DNA from: Flavitalea plasmicola
GTDB taxonomy: Bacteria > Bacteroidota > Bacteroidia > Chitinophagales > Chitinophagaceae
Assembly: GCF_030546645.1 (NCBI RefSeq)
Contig: NZ_JAUOTO010000004.1
Coordinates: forward strand, 558,001 to 622,000
Length of the DNA stretch: 64,000 bases
Reading direction: 5' to 3'
Every line of letters begins with the position of its first letter. The first letter of the stretch is position 1. Under the pieces are notes generated by a model, which was not told the DNA's origin, searched no databases, and saw only the letters and a program-made list of their open reading frames with translations. The position numbers and the translations under genes were made by a program. This document shows positions 1-8,538 of this stretch, piece after piece.

Positions 1-909
1 TCCCAATGGTCCAGGGTCAGCGACGGTCCCGTGTTCACCACCTTCGGGTGCAAGGGTGTGCTCGGAAGGGACGTCCTTATTCAGCGTATCACCGTGTACA
101 AGCACAAAAAGAAGATAGACTTTGAATACGAGCTGCCCGACTGGCACGGGATCAGAAGCCGGCAGCTGAGCTTTGCCCTGCCGCTGAATACCCTCCGCGC
201 TGCCATCCGTTACGATGTGCCGATGGGGATGGCGTCCGTGCATGGCACCGAGCTGAGCATGCGACCCGGAGGATGGGCTTGGGATGGCACCTACCGGCAA
301 AAGCCGGAGGATATCCACCCAAGGGAATCGCAGAATTTTGTAACGGCCGCCACGGACAGGTTTGGGATTACCCTGGCCTCCAGGATGGCCGTATTCGACT
401 GGATCGATCCGACGAGGGATGCCGTCAGCTACCCCGTCCTGCAGGCCGTGATGATGACGACGCAAAAGAGCTGTCATGGCGAGGGGCCCTGGTATGAACA
501 ACGGGGGAAGCATATTTTCCGCCTGTCCATCAGTACTCATTCTCCGGACTGGAAAAAAGCATTTTTCTTCGGCATGGGCAGCAATCATGAGCTGTACGCC
601 GTCACGGCGCCCACATCCGGGGTGGCGACCCTTCCTGTGCGGATGAGCTTTTTTGGATCTTCCGCTCCCGGTACGCTTATCACGGCCATCAAAAAGGCCG
701 ACAAGGGTGATGGCACGATACTGCGGATCGTAAATATGGACAAGGCGCCGCAGGTGAACGAGCTGCATCTGTTCAGGGAGATCACGGGGTTGAGGCGGGT
801 GAACCTCATCGAAGAAGAGGAGCAGGTGCTGAGCCCTCGTGGCAGTGGGATCAATGAAACCATCGGGGGCGGAAGGATCGAAACTTATTCCATCGACCTT
901 AAAAAATGA
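1..909 (+). CDS. GH38 alpha-mannosidase, C-terminal part (truncated by window edge)
   Basis: The frame is open from base 1, so the protein starts upstream; the GTG at 31 is only an internal codon. The visible 302 residues look like the C-terminal beta-domains of a GH38 alpha-mannosidase: a beta-rich segment with paired aromatic and acidic residues, then a final module (RIVNMDKAPQ..., then GGGRIETYSIDL) like the closing sandwich in which GH38 enzymes list 'neighbouring subsite' loops. The catalytic (beta/alpha)7 domain with its Zn site is outside the window, so activity cannot be judged. The stop overlaps the next start by ATGA at 906-909, so it is translationally coupled to the sugar transporter and belongs to the operon. 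In the family, these enzymes release alpha-linked mannose from glycans. Another GH with a similar beta-sandwich tail remains possible. Confidence 0.6.
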   Translation, partial: SQWSRVSDGPVFTTFGCKGVLGRDVLIQRITVYKHKKKIDFEYELPDWHGIRSRQLSFALPLNTLRAAIRYDVPMGMASVHGTELSMRPGGWAWDGTYRQKPEDIHPRESQNFVTAATDRFGITLASRMAVFDWIDPTRDAVSYPVLQAVMMTTQKSCHGEGPWYEQRGKHIFRLSISTHSPDWKKAFFFGMGSNHELYAVTAPTSGVATLPVRMSFFGSSAPGTLITAIKKADKGDGTILRIVNMDKAPQVNELHLFREITGLRRVNLIEEEEQVLSPRGSGINETIGGGRIETYSIDLKK

Positions 910-2312
910 TGATGACCAAAGGCAAACGATATTTAACGGGTATTTGCGCCACCGCCGGGATGGGAGGTTTTCTTTTTGGCTTTGATACGGCCGTCATTTC
1001 GGGCGCGGTGAATTTTTTGCGGGTTCAGTTCCGGCTGAGTCCCGCGTTGGAAGGTTGGATCATGAGCTCGGCGCTCGTTGGATGCGTTGCCGGCGCCGCC
1101 GTTGCCGGCTTGCTTTCGGACAGGTACGGCCGAAGAAAAGTGCTGTTCGCATCGGCGTTGCTTTTTATCATGAGCGCGCTCGGCTGTATGGTGGCGGGTA
1201 CGCCTGCCGTGCTGGTGGTGGCGCGTATCGTCGGAGGCGTCGGGGTGGGTTTTGCCGCCATGGTGGCGCCGATGTTCATCGCCGAGCTGGCGCCCGCCAA
1301 ATTGCGGGGGCGACTGGTGTCTATCTATCAGCTGGCTATTACGCTCGGCATTCTTTGTTCCTATTTATCCAACGCCCTGTTGCTGCAATATGCAGCTGCG
1401 CATATCGGTGCGGCCAGCGGTCCCGTTCATTATTTCCTGGTAGCTGAAGTGTGGCGGGGCATGCTGGGGTCGAATGTCCTGCCTGCGCTGCTTTTCTTCC
1501 TGCTGCTGTTCCTGGTCCCGGAGAGTCCCCGATGGCTGGTGCAGCAAGGTCGGGAGAGGGTTGCTTATGAAGTGTTGCGTCGTATCAATGGAGAAGTACA
1601 GGCCGCCGGCGAGCTCCAGGAGATAACGATGGCCCTGTCGGAGGAAAGGGAGGGCAACTTCCGGCAGCTGTTGGCGCCGGGATTAAGGACTGCGCTCGTC
1701 ATCGGGCTGGCGCTGCCCTTTCTAAGCCAGCTCACCGGCATCACCACCGTCATGTATTATGCGCCCGCCATTTTCGAGAAGGCTGGTTTCCAGTCCGGAT
1801 CGGCCATGGGCAGCGCCTCGGTCATCGGCTTCTTCAACATGATCTTCACCTTCGTTGCTATATGGAAGATCGATGCCTGGGGGAGAAAGCCGATGCTTAT
1901 CTGGGGCTTTGCCGGACTGAGCGTGGCGCTGCTGACTATCGGATTGTTGTTCTATGGTGGCGGCGATCAGCATTTCCTGCTGGGGGCTTTTATTTTTTAT
2001 ATAGCTGTATTCGCGGCTACTATCGGTCCGGGGGTATGGGTTATCATTGCGGAGATCTATCCCACGCGGGTAAGGGGCCGGGCTATGTCCATCGCCACTT
2101 TGTCGCTGTTCCTGGGTTCGACCTTTGTCACGCAGACCTATCCGCTGTTGCGGGAATCGCTGGGTATCGGGGTTGCATTCGTGCTATACGGATTGGCGAT
2201 GGCCCCCGCCATCGCATTTGTCGGGAAGCTGGTGCCCGAGACAAAGGGCCGGACGCTGGAGGACATCGAACGTCACTGGACGGTGGAAGAAAAAAACAAA
2301 AATTTAAACTAA
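906..2312 (+). CDS. MFS sugar porter family transporter
   Basis: A 468-residue, twelve-helix major facilitator of the sugar porter (XylE/GLUT-like) family. Visible signatures are GFDTAVISGA in the first helix, the loop DRYGRRK after the second helix, PESPRWLV before the central loop, and PETKGRTLEDIE at the C-terminus, all diagnostic of the family. It should sit in the inner membrane and import a monosaccharide or related polyol by proton symport. The start overlaps the GH38 stop by four bases, and the next gene follows after nine bases. Its position directly after a glycosidase and before the cytosolic enzymes suggests it takes up the product the enzymes below degrade. Substrate cannot be read from sequence. 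Confidence 0.9.
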   Translation: MMMTKGKRYLTGICATAGMGGFLFGFDTAVISGAVNFLRVQFRLSPALEGWIMSSALVGCVAGAAVAGLLSDRYGRRKVLFASALLFIMSALGCMVAGTPAVLVVARIVGGVGVGFAAMVAPMFIAELAPAKLRGRLVSIYQLAITLGILCSYLSNALLLQYAAAHIGAASGPVHYFLVAEVWRGMLGSNVLPALLFFLLLFLVPESPRWLVQQGRERVAYEVLRRINGEVQAAGELQEITMALSEEREGNFRQLLAPGLRTALVIGLALPFLSQLTGITTVMYYAPAIFEKAGFQSGSAMGSASVIGFFNMIFTFVAIWKIDAWGRKPMLIWGFAGLSVALLTIGLLFYGGGDQHFLLGAFIFYIAVFAATIGPGVWVIIAEIYPTRVRGRAMSIATLSLFLGSTFVTQTYPLLRESLGIGVAFVLYGLAMAPAIAFVGKLVPETKGRTLEDIERHWTVEEKNKNLN

Positions 2313-2321
2313 CAGACAACG

Positions 2322-3467
2322 ATGTTAAAAGGTATCAGTTGGGATCATCCGAGGGGCTATCAGCCATTACGCGCTGCGGCCGACATCTGGCGCAAGCCGT
2401 CGGGTATCGACCTGCAATGGGATGTGCGGACATTGCAGGAGTTTGGAGATATGCCTGTGGAGAAGCTCGTCGATCTTTATGACCTTATCATTGTCGATCA
2501 TCCATATATGGGAGAAGCCGCGTCGAAAGGGCTGCTGCTGCCCCTGGATGAATACCTGCCGGAAGAGTTCCTGGCCGTGCAGGCGGGGGAAAGTGTTGGG
2601 CCGTCGTATGAAAGCTATCGCTGGAACGGACATCAGTATGCATTGCCCGTGGATGCCGCCGCCCAGGTGGCCGTATATCGGATGGACCTTGCCGATGCCT
2701 TTGGCTGGCAGCCGCCTGTATCTACGGACGAACTGCGGACGGCAGCGGCGAAGCTGCCCGGTAAGTATTATATGGCCGTGCCCTTGTGCCCTACCGACAT
2801 TTGGTGCGTCTTCCTCACCCTGTGCGCCCAATACAACAACGGTGAGTTCTTTTCGCCCTCGGGTCTGGATGTGGAGGCCGGCTGTTATGCCCTGGATCAG
2901 CTTGGGGAGTGGTCCGGGTTCCTGCATCGGGATTCATTTCATATGAACCCCATACAAATGATGGACCGCATGGTGTCGGAGGACGAGATCGTATACTGTC
3001 CTTTCAGCTTTGGGTATACCAACTATGCACGGAGGGATCTTTCCGGCAGGAAGCTTGTATTTATGGATGCACCGCGACGTCGCGCCGATGGTGTGTCTAC
3101 GCTGCTGGGCGGCGCCGGCATTGCGGTCTCGAGCCGCAGCACCCGGCAGGAGGCTTCCATGGATTTTATACGATATGTGCTGGACCCAGTCGTCCAGCGG
3201 ACCGTGTACTACCGCAACGGTGGCCAGCCCGGGCATTTGTCGGCGTGGAAAGATCCGGTGTGCAATTGGGATTGCGGCGGTTTTTTTTCCCGCACCTTAT
3301 ATACCCTGGAGCATGCTTATCGCCGGAAGGGCGTTCCCGGATTCAACAGATTCCAGGAACAAGGCGCCGATCTTGTGCATCGCTGGGTGCGGGACAGGGC
3401 GGCGACGTCTTCATGCATGCGGCAATTAAACAACCTTTATCAAACTATATGTTATGAGGCAGTATGA
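2322..3467 (+). CDS. Solute-binding-protein-like protein lacking a signal peptide
   Basis: The 381-residue product resembles family 1 extracellular solute-binding proteins of carbohydrate ABC transporters. Supporting segments are a LYDLIIVDHPYMGEA strand, LLLPLDEYLP, the hinge-like YALPVDAAAQVAVYR, a GGAGIAVSS strand, and a FIRYVLDPVVQ helix near the C-terminus. The N-terminus begins MLKGISWDHPRGY with no hydrophobic stretch and no lipobox, and no upstream in-frame start would supply one. No ABC permease or ATPase lies nearby, and the operon already has an MFS porter. It is therefore probably cytoplasmic, where it could bind and present a sugar or sugar-acid ligand, sense it, or have become an enzyme. 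The 3' end overlaps the enoyl-CoA hydratase gene by 14 bases. Function is unknown. Confidence 0.7.
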   Translation: MLKGISWDHPRGYQPLRAAADIWRKPSGIDLQWDVRTLQEFGDMPVEKLVDLYDLIIVDHPYMGEAASKGLLLPLDEYLPEEFLAVQAGESVGPSYESYRWNGHQYALPVDAAAQVAVYRMDLADAFGWQPPVSTDELRTAAAKLPGKYYMAVPLCPTDIWCVFLTLCAQYNNGEFFSPSGLDVEAGCYALDQLGEWSGFLHRDSFHMNPIQMMDRMVSEDEIVYCPFSFGYTNYARRDLSGRKLVFMDAPRRRADGVSTLLGGAGIAVSSRSTRQEASMDFIRYVLDPVVQRTVYYRNGGQPGHLSAWKDPVCNWDCGGFFSRTLYTLEHAYRRKGVPGFNRFQEQGADLVHRWVRDRAATSSCMRQLNNLYQTICYEAV

Positions 3468-4221
3468 GACCATCGTCTGCGACGTGCAGGACGGGGTGGC
3501 CCAGCTGGGCTTCAACAGACCCGATATGCTGAATGCGATGAACCGTCTTATGATGGACGAGATCATCGATGCGCTGGAGTTTATAACGGGCGACAAGCAG
3601 GTATCCGTGGCAGTCATCACAGGCAGTGGAAGAGCGTTCATGGCCGGCGCGGATATAAAGGAATACAGCCGGCAGACGCCGGACGAGTTCAGGAGTTTCC
3701 AGGGCAAGGGGCGACGGCTTTATGCGTTGATCGAAGGCGCGGAAATACCTTTTATCGCGGCGGTGAATGGTTTTGCATTGGGGGGCGGCTTCGAGATCGC
3801 ACTGGCCTGTGACTTCATCGTGGCGGCCGCTTCGGCAAAAATGGGTCTGCCGGAAGTGCATCTTGGGCTGATACCCGGTGGAGGAGGCGCGCAGCGACTG
3901 CTGCTAAGAATAGGCTTGGGCAGGGCGAAGGAGATGCTGCTGCTGGGACAGGCTTATGAGGCGGCGAAAATGCTGGAATGGGGTGTCGTGCATGCCGTGG
4001 CCGAAGATGGATCGCTGGAGGAAATGACAAATGCGCTGGCGGAGAAGCTGAAGCGGAGGCCCCGGCAGGCGGTGAAGGCTATCAAGGGGATGCTGACGCC
4101 ATCCGCCATCGAGGCTGCATTCGAGTCCAGGCTGGACCGGGAAGGTGCAGCTGTGGCGGCATTATTCCATACCGCCGAGGCCAGGAAGCTTATACAGGAA
4201 TTCGTGGAAAAAAATAAATGA
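3454..4221 (+). CDS. Enoyl-CoA hydratase/isomerase family protein
   Basis: A 255-residue crotonase-fold enzyme of normal family length. The oxyanion-hole segments are visible (AFMAGADIKEY around 61-71 and NGFALGGGFE at 105-114), as are both acid/base glutamates of hydratases, Glu114 in GGGFEIA and Glu134 in GLPEVHLG, followed by the conserved IPGGGGAQRL. Having both Glu argues for a true hydratase or a close lyase rather than a dehalogenase or decarboxylase. The substrate would be a CoA thioester, which fits the CaiB-type CoA-transferase two genes downstream. The start lies inside the end of the previous gene and the stop overlaps the M24 gene start (ATGA at 4218-4221). There is no acyl-CoA dehydrogenase or thiolase in the operon, so this is not an ordinary beta-oxidation set. 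Confidence 0.9.
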   Translation: MRQYETIVCDVQDGVAQLGFNRPDMLNAMNRLMMDEIIDALEFITGDKQVSVAVITGSGRAFMAGADIKEYSRQTPDEFRSFQGKGRRLYALIEGAEIPFIAAVNGFALGGGFEIALACDFIVAAASAKMGLPEVHLGLIPGGGGAQRLLLRIGLGRAKEMLLLGQAYEAAKMLEWGVVHAVAEDGSLEEMTNALAEKLKRRPRQAVKAIKGMLTPSAIEAAFESRLDREGAAVAALFHTAEARKLIQEFVEKNK

Positions 4222-5408
4222 CGATGGATACAAGGAGGAAGGCGATGGTGGATGCTATCATCCGGGACCACCGGCTGGCGGGACTGTTGTTCTGGCGGCC
4301 TGACGAGCTGGTGATGATGCTCGGGTATATGCCTTTGTGGGGTATCTCCGTACTGTTGTACACGGCGGATGGGGAGCCCGTGCTTTTCGTGCCCGAACTG
4401 GAGCCTGAAGACATACTGCCTGCGGGCGTTACGGTCAAAAGATTTCCTTGGGGTGTCCTCGATGGCAACGATCCCTGGGAAGTGTTGTACAAAAGTATCA
4501 GGGAAGTGCTGACCGGCAAAGATCTCATAGGCGGGTCTATATCCTTTATAAGGCATATGGGGAGCAGCGCTCCCTGCAGGATGTCCGGGGAGCAGCCGCC
4601 GCTGCCGTCGCACCTTGTAGAGAGGTTCGACCGGGTGAGTGAAGGTGGTTTCAAAGATGCCGGGGCGGACCTGCTCGCGTTGTATGCGTGCAAGACAGCC
4701 TCCGACATTGCCGGCCTCTTGCGGACGCACAGGGTGGCTGCCCGTGCGGTGGAGCTGTTCTACCAGGAGGTGGAGAAAAGGCATACGGAAGCTGGACTGG
4801 CTGCCCTTATCGGATCTGCCGTACAGGAGGCGGTGGGACGGGAAGGGATCGGATTTGCAATGGCATGGCCCCTGGTGCAGTCCGGGAGCAATGCGGCTGA
4901 CGCGGGAAGGTTCAACCGGAGCACCGGCAAGGTCATCGGGATGGGTGAGCTGGTCGTGCTGGAGATGGGCGTATGCGTAGACGGCTATTGGGCGGACATC
5001 ACCCGTACTGCCGTCGTAGGGGAGCCTTCGGAATTGCAACAGCGGATGTTTGATGCCGTTAGTCTTTCGCAGCAGGCGGCGTTCGACCTGTTACGTCCCG
5101 GCGTTGCCATGCGGGAAGTGGACCGTGCTGCACGATCCTGTATCGTCGACGCAGGTTTTGGAGACCTGTTCAACCATGCGCTGGGGCACCAGACCGGATT
5201 CAGGTACCATGATCCCGGTGCGGTGCTTTCGCCTTATTCCACCGGCGTGCTGGAGCCCGGTATGGTGCTGACCATCGAGCCCGGCGTATATGGGACCTCG
5301 CTTGCCGGCGGCCTGCGTATAGAAGACAATGTATTGATCACCGGGGATGGACACCGGCTGTTGTCCGACAGTCCCCGTCAATTGAAAGGAGGAAATCATG
5401 TCAACTGA
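4218..5408 (+). CDS. M24 (creatinase/prolidase fold) hydrolase with altered first metal ligand
   Basis: A 396-residue two-domain M24 protein: an N-terminal creatinase-like domain (about 1-150) and a pita-bread domain (about 160-390). The five metal-ligand positions align as Glu249 (VLEMGVCVDGYWAD), Asp260 (ADITRT), His324 (GHQTGFRYH), Glu354 (TIEPGVY) and Glu369 (RIEDNVL). In aminopeptidase P and prolidase the first is Asp, so Glu249 is a substitution. M24 relatives include non-peptidases such as creatinase, ectoine hydrolase and DMSP lyase, and the operon context (CoA and sugar-acid enzymes, no peptide genes) makes a small-molecule C-N or C-O hydrolase as likely as a dipeptidase. It is coupled by overlap to the genes on both sides, 4 and 11 bases. 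Confidence 0.85.
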   Translation: MTMDTRRKAMVDAIIRDHRLAGLLFWRPDELVMMLGYMPLWGISVLLYTADGEPVLFVPELEPEDILPAGVTVKRFPWGVLDGNDPWEVLYKSIREVLTGKDLIGGSISFIRHMGSSAPCRMSGEQPPLPSHLVERFDRVSEGGFKDAGADLLALYACKTASDIAGLLRTHRVAARAVELFYQEVEKRHTEAGLAALIGSAVQEAVGREGIGFAMAWPLVQSGSNAADAGRFNRSTGKVIGMGELVVLEMGVCVDGYWADITRTAVVGEPSELQQRMFDAVSLSQQAAFDLLRPGVAMREVDRAARSCIVDAGFGDLFNHALGHQTGFRYHDPGAVLSPYSTGVLEPGMVLTIEPGVYGTSLAGGLRIEDNVLITGDGHRLLSDSPRQLKGGNHVN

Positions 5409-6603
5409 CAATCTGCATCAAGGGGCGTTGAAGGGAGTGCGCGTTGCCGACTTCACGCAGCTGGTGCAAGGACCATGGGCCACGCAGATGCTGGGAGATA
5501 TGGGGGCCGATATCATAAAGATCGAACCGCCGGGCGGAGATTGGATGCGGCATTATGCTTACGGCAATCTTTATCCCGGGGGAGAGAGCATTTCCTTTTT
5601 GGGGTTCAACCGGAACAAACGAAGCATTGCGCTGGACCTGAAGACGGGCCAAGGCCTGCAGGCCGCAAAAGATATCATATCCCGAAGCGATATCGTCATA
5701 GAAAATTTCAGACCTGGCGTTATGGACAGGCTCGGCATCGGGTATGAGGCATTAAAAGCCGGGCACCCCGGGCTGATCTATTGTGCGAGCTCCGGCTATG
5801 GCAAGGACGGTCCTTACAAGACCCGTCCAGGACAGGACCTGCTGGCACAATCGCTGGCGGGTGGAGCTTATCTCAATGGGAGGGACGGAGATCCGCCGGT
5901 GGTGACTGCCGTAGGGCAGGCCGACCTGCTGACCAGTCTTTTTATCGTGCAGTCCGTGCTGGCGGCATTGTACCACCGGCAGCACACCGGCGCCGGGCAA
6001 CGGATAGATGCATGCCTGCTGAACTCGATCATCGCTTTCCATACCCAGGAGATCACCGCCTATCTGGAAAAAGGTGAAAATCCGCCGCGGAGCGCCAGCG
6101 GCATTCCCAATCCATGGCTGGGCGCGCCGTACGGGCTGTACCCGACGAAGGACAGCTATATCGCCATCGGCATGAATTCCGTGCGTAAGCTGGCTGCCGT
6201 CATGGGATTGGACGCCTTTGACAGCAAGGAGTTCGAAAGTAATAATATCATCGACGGCCGGGATGCCATCTACGAAGTGTTTGCTGACGTATTCCGGACG
6301 CGGACCACGGATGCGTGGCTTGCCGTGCTGCTGCCCCATGATATCTGGTGTTCCCAGGTCAACAGCTTCCGGGAGATGGCCGTCGATCCCCAGGTGCGGC
6401 ACAATGGAATGATAGCGGAATATGATCATCCCACCGCCGGCCGGGTAGCTACGACAGGGATCCCTGTCAGTTTCAGCGAAACCCCCGCCGTCATCAGCAG
6501 GGCCGCGCCGCTGCTGGGACAGCACACCGGGGAGATCTTGCGGGAAGTCTGCGGATATAGCGCGGAAGCCGTGGAGGCATTCATTAAAATCGGGAAATCA
6601 TGA
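5398..6603 (+). CDS. CaiB/BaiF (family III) CoA-transferase
   Basis: A 401-residue type III CoA-transferase. Visible family segments are VRVADFTQLVQGPWATQMLGD near the N-terminus, GADIIKIEPP (36-45), NRNKRSIALDLK, IENFRPGVMDRLG and the catalytic-Asp region RPGQDLLAQSLAG with Asp147 as the expected nucleophile. Such enzymes move CoA between carboxylic acids. Here it would activate an organic acid made in the operon, so that the enoyl-CoA hydratase can act. The gene starts within the last codons of the M24 gene and its TGA overlaps the SDR start. The CoA donor and acid acceptor are not evident from sequence. Confidence 0.93.
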   Translation: MSTDNLHQGALKGVRVADFTQLVQGPWATQMLGDMGADIIKIEPPGGDWMRHYAYGNLYPGGESISFLGFNRNKRSIALDLKTGQGLQAAKDIISRSDIVIENFRPGVMDRLGIGYEALKAGHPGLIYCASSGYGKDGPYKTRPGQDLLAQSLAGGAYLNGRDGDPPVVTAVGQADLLTSLFIVQSVLAALYHRQHTGAGQRIDACLLNSIIAFHTQEITAYLEKGENPPRSASGIPNPWLGAPYGLYPTKDSYIAIGMNSVRKLAAVMGLDAFDSKEFESNNIIDGRDAIYEVFADVFRTRTTDAWLAVLLPHDIWCSQVNSFREMAVDPQVRHNGMIAEYDHPTAGRVATTGIPVSFSETPAVISRAAPLLGQHTGEILREVCGYSAEAVEAFIKIGKS

Positions 6604-7397
6604 ACAACAACATCGAGCTGAAGGATAAGGTCGTGCTTGTCACCGGCAGCAGCCGGGGTATCGGGGCGGCGATCGTGCGGGCCATGGCAGCCTGCGGGGC
6701 GCAAGTGCTGATCAACCATCACCGGGACGAGGACAATGCCATGGCATTGGCAGCCGCCGTCCGGCGGGATCATGGCGTGAAAGCCGTTGTGCATGAGGCG
6801 GATATTTCCCGGCCGCCGGAAGTGGTGGAGATGTTCCGCGCGGCAGATATGCAGCTTGGGGGCATCGATGTGCTCGTCAACAATGCCGGGTGCGAGACGG
6901 TCGACCATGCTGTGGACCTCGATCTGGCGGAATGGGATATGGTTTTTGATGTCAACCTGAGAGGGGCGTTTGTGTGTGCGCAGGAGGCGGGCAAGCGGAT
7001 GATCGCCAGGAGCCAAGGAGTTATCATCAATATCTCTTCCATACACGATAAGGTGCCGCGCAAAGGGCTGATACATTATTGTTCCGCGAAGGCAGGCTTG
7101 AATATGATGACGAAATGCCTTGCGCTGGAGCTGGCGCCGCATCATATCCGGGTGGTATCCGTCTCACCAGGGGCCATCGAGACGGAAATGAACAGAGGGG
7201 AAATTGAAGCCTTCGGCCGCGGGAAGTTCAATGAGTGGATCCCGGCAGGACGCATAGGAACGGTGGATGATGTTGCCTGGACCTGCGCCTTCCTGGCAAG
7301 TGATAAGGCCTCTTATATAACAGCTACGGAGATTTACATCGACGGGGGGTATAAAGAAAGTACCATTCCGTACGATCCGCGTAAAAAGAAAATATGA
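6600..7397 (+). CDS. SDR family NAD(P)-dependent oxidoreductase
   Basis: A classical 265-residue short-chain dehydrogenase. The nucleotide-binding TGSSRGIG is at residues 15-22, NNAG at 94-97, the catalytic Ser at 146/147 (NISSIHD) and the Tyr160-x3-Lys164 pair in HYCSAK. The end (YIDGGYKESTIPYD) matches the glucose 1-dehydrogenase / 3-oxoacyl reductase type, which usually reads TGxxIxVDGG. It should reversibly oxidise a hydroxyl of a sugar, sugar acid or acyl intermediate in the cytoplasm. After Gly-Ile-Gly the strand reads VLINHHRDED, with His-Arg rather than Asp at the ribose-binding site, suggesting NADP(H), but this is only inference. It is coupled by ATGA overlap to the CoA-transferase gene. 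Confidence 0.93.
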   Translation: MNNNIELKDKVVLVTGSSRGIGAAIVRAMAACGAQVLINHHRDEDNAMALAAAVRRDHGVKAVVHEADISRPPEVVEMFRAADMQLGGIDVLVNNAGCETVDHAVDLDLAEWDMVFDVNLRGAFVCAQEAGKRMIARSQGVIINISSIHDKVPRKGLIHYCSAKAGLNMMTKCLALELAPHHIRVVSVSPGAIETEMNRGEIEAFGRGKFNEWIPAGRIGTVDDVAWTCAFLASDKASYITATEIYIDGGYKESTIPYDPRKKKI

Positions 7398-7398
7398 A

Positions 7399-7818
7399 AT
7401 GCCCGATACTATAGAGATATACGAACATAAAGGAGAGGGATATGCGCCATTCCTGATCAGGGATGGCTGGCAGGTGGCTCAATTGAACCATACGGCTGCG
7501 CAGGGCATGGATGGAATCCGTAAGTTGGATATGCACCGGCTGACTGATGAAGCGTTCATCCTATTGCGCGGCCGGGCCGTATTGATCGGGGCTACCATCG
7601 ACGCCGGCGGGAAGCCGGCATTCAGATGCGTGAGGATGGAGCATGGTCTCACTTATAATATTCCCGTGAATACGTGGCATAATATCGCCATGGATAAGGA
7701 CGCATCCGTGATCATCATGGAGCGTGACGGCACGCATTTGGGAGATTTTGTATTCCTGGAGCTGACCGCGGACCAGCAGTGTGCGTTGAAGGCAATGATT
7801 TCAGAAATTTTAAAATAG
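7399..7818 (+). CDS. Small cupin-fold protein
   Basis: A 139-residue protein with a single cupin-like beta-barrel: DEAFILLRGRAVLIGA (about 50-65) corresponds to cupin motif 1 and YNIPVNTWHNIAM (about 84-96) to motif 2, where His94 of TWHNIA is retained. The usual first-motif HxH is not present (HRLTDEAF instead), so a metal site may be incomplete. It starts two bases after the SDR stop and ends eight bases before the RraA-like gene. Relatives in sugar-acid operons act as isomerases, lyase-like enzymes or ligand sensors; no specific role can be assigned. Confidence 0.7.
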   Translation: MPDTIEIYEHKGEGYAPFLIRDGWQVAQLNHTAAQGMDGIRKLDMHRLTDEAFILLRGRAVLIGATIDAGGKPAFRCVRMEHGLTYNIPVNTWHNIAMDKDASVIIMERDGTHLGDFVFLELTADQQCALKAMISEILK

Positions 7819-7826
7819 CATGACCA

Positions 7827-8519
7827 ATGATAACAGGAAGCGATCTAAGTTATTCTCAGACCTGGAAAGACGATGAAGCCTTGTTCGAATTGTACAGAAA
7901 TGAACTGTATACACCCGTGGTAGGGGACATTTTAGATGAGATGGGGTGTTACCATCAATTTCTTCCCCAGCCTATACAGCCCGCTGAGATGCATCATAAA
8001 GTCGTCGGCAGGGCCATGCCTGCCCTTATGATCGATGTATACGGGCCGCAGGAAAATCCATTTGGCAAATTAACAGAGGCTCTGGATCAACTGCAGAAGG
8101 GCGAGGTTTATATTGCCAGCGGCGGAGATATGCGTTGTGCATATTGGGGAGAGATCCTGACCGCGACGGCCAGGATGCGCGGGGCCACGGGCGCCGTGAT
8201 CAATGGTTTTTACAGGGATACGACAAGAGTGCTGGAACAGAAATGGCCCGTTTTCAGCCGGGGCCGGTATGCGCAGGATTCATGCGTACGTACGCAGGTC
8301 GTGGATTATCGTTGCCGTATCGAGGTCGGAGGGGTTACCATTCTGCCGGGCGACCTCGTCTTTGGAGATATGGATGGCGTGCTGATCATTCCGCGCCAGC
8401 ACGAAGCGATCGTCACCCTGCGGGCATTGGAAAAGGCGAGGGGAGAAAAGCTGGTCCGCAAGGAGATAGAGAATGGCATGTCCAGCACGGCGGCTTTTAA
8501 GAAATACGGAATACTTTAA
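7827..8519 (+). CDS. RraA-like (HMG aldolase fold) family protein
   Basis: The 230-residue product belongs to the RraA / 4-hydroxy-4-methyl-2-oxoglutarate aldolase fold. Visible are [12 protein letters not shown] (about 29-40), the glycine-rich [17 protein letters not shown] (99-115), the active-site pair Arg130-Asp131 in [10 protein letters not shown], and the closing [15 protein letters not shown] (175-189). The Arg-Asp pair binds oxalate-like enolates and the metal in characterised aldolases, so this is probably a real enzyme that cleaves or decarboxylates a 2-oxo acid rather than the RNase E inhibitor. Operon position between the cupin and a sugar-acid dehydratase fits a 2-oxo sugar-acid aldolase or oxaloacetate-type decarboxylase. 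Confidence 0.85.
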   Translation: MITGSDLSYSQTWKDDEALFELYRNELYTPVVGDILDEMGCYHQFLPQPIQPAEMHHKVVGRAMPALMIDVYGPQENPFGKLTEALDQLQKGEVYIASGGDMRCAYWGEILTATARMRGATGAVINGFYRDTTRVLEQKWPVFSRGRYAQDSCVRTQVVDYRCRIEVGGVTILPGDLVFGDMDGVLIIPRQHEAIVTLRALEKARGEKLVRKEIENGMSSTAAFKKYGIL

Positions 8520-8538
8520 TAGTTCAAAAACCAAGGAT

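Noticed and set aside
3954-5039. A 361-codon open frame on the minus strand opposite the enoyl-CoA hydratase and M24 genes.
   Set aside because: It is antisense to two well-supported overlapping genes, its translation has no recognisable domain, and long antisense frames are common in G/C-rich codons.
5752-6525. A 257-codon open frame on the minus strand.
   Set aside because: Antisense to the CoA-transferase, which has clear catalytic residues.
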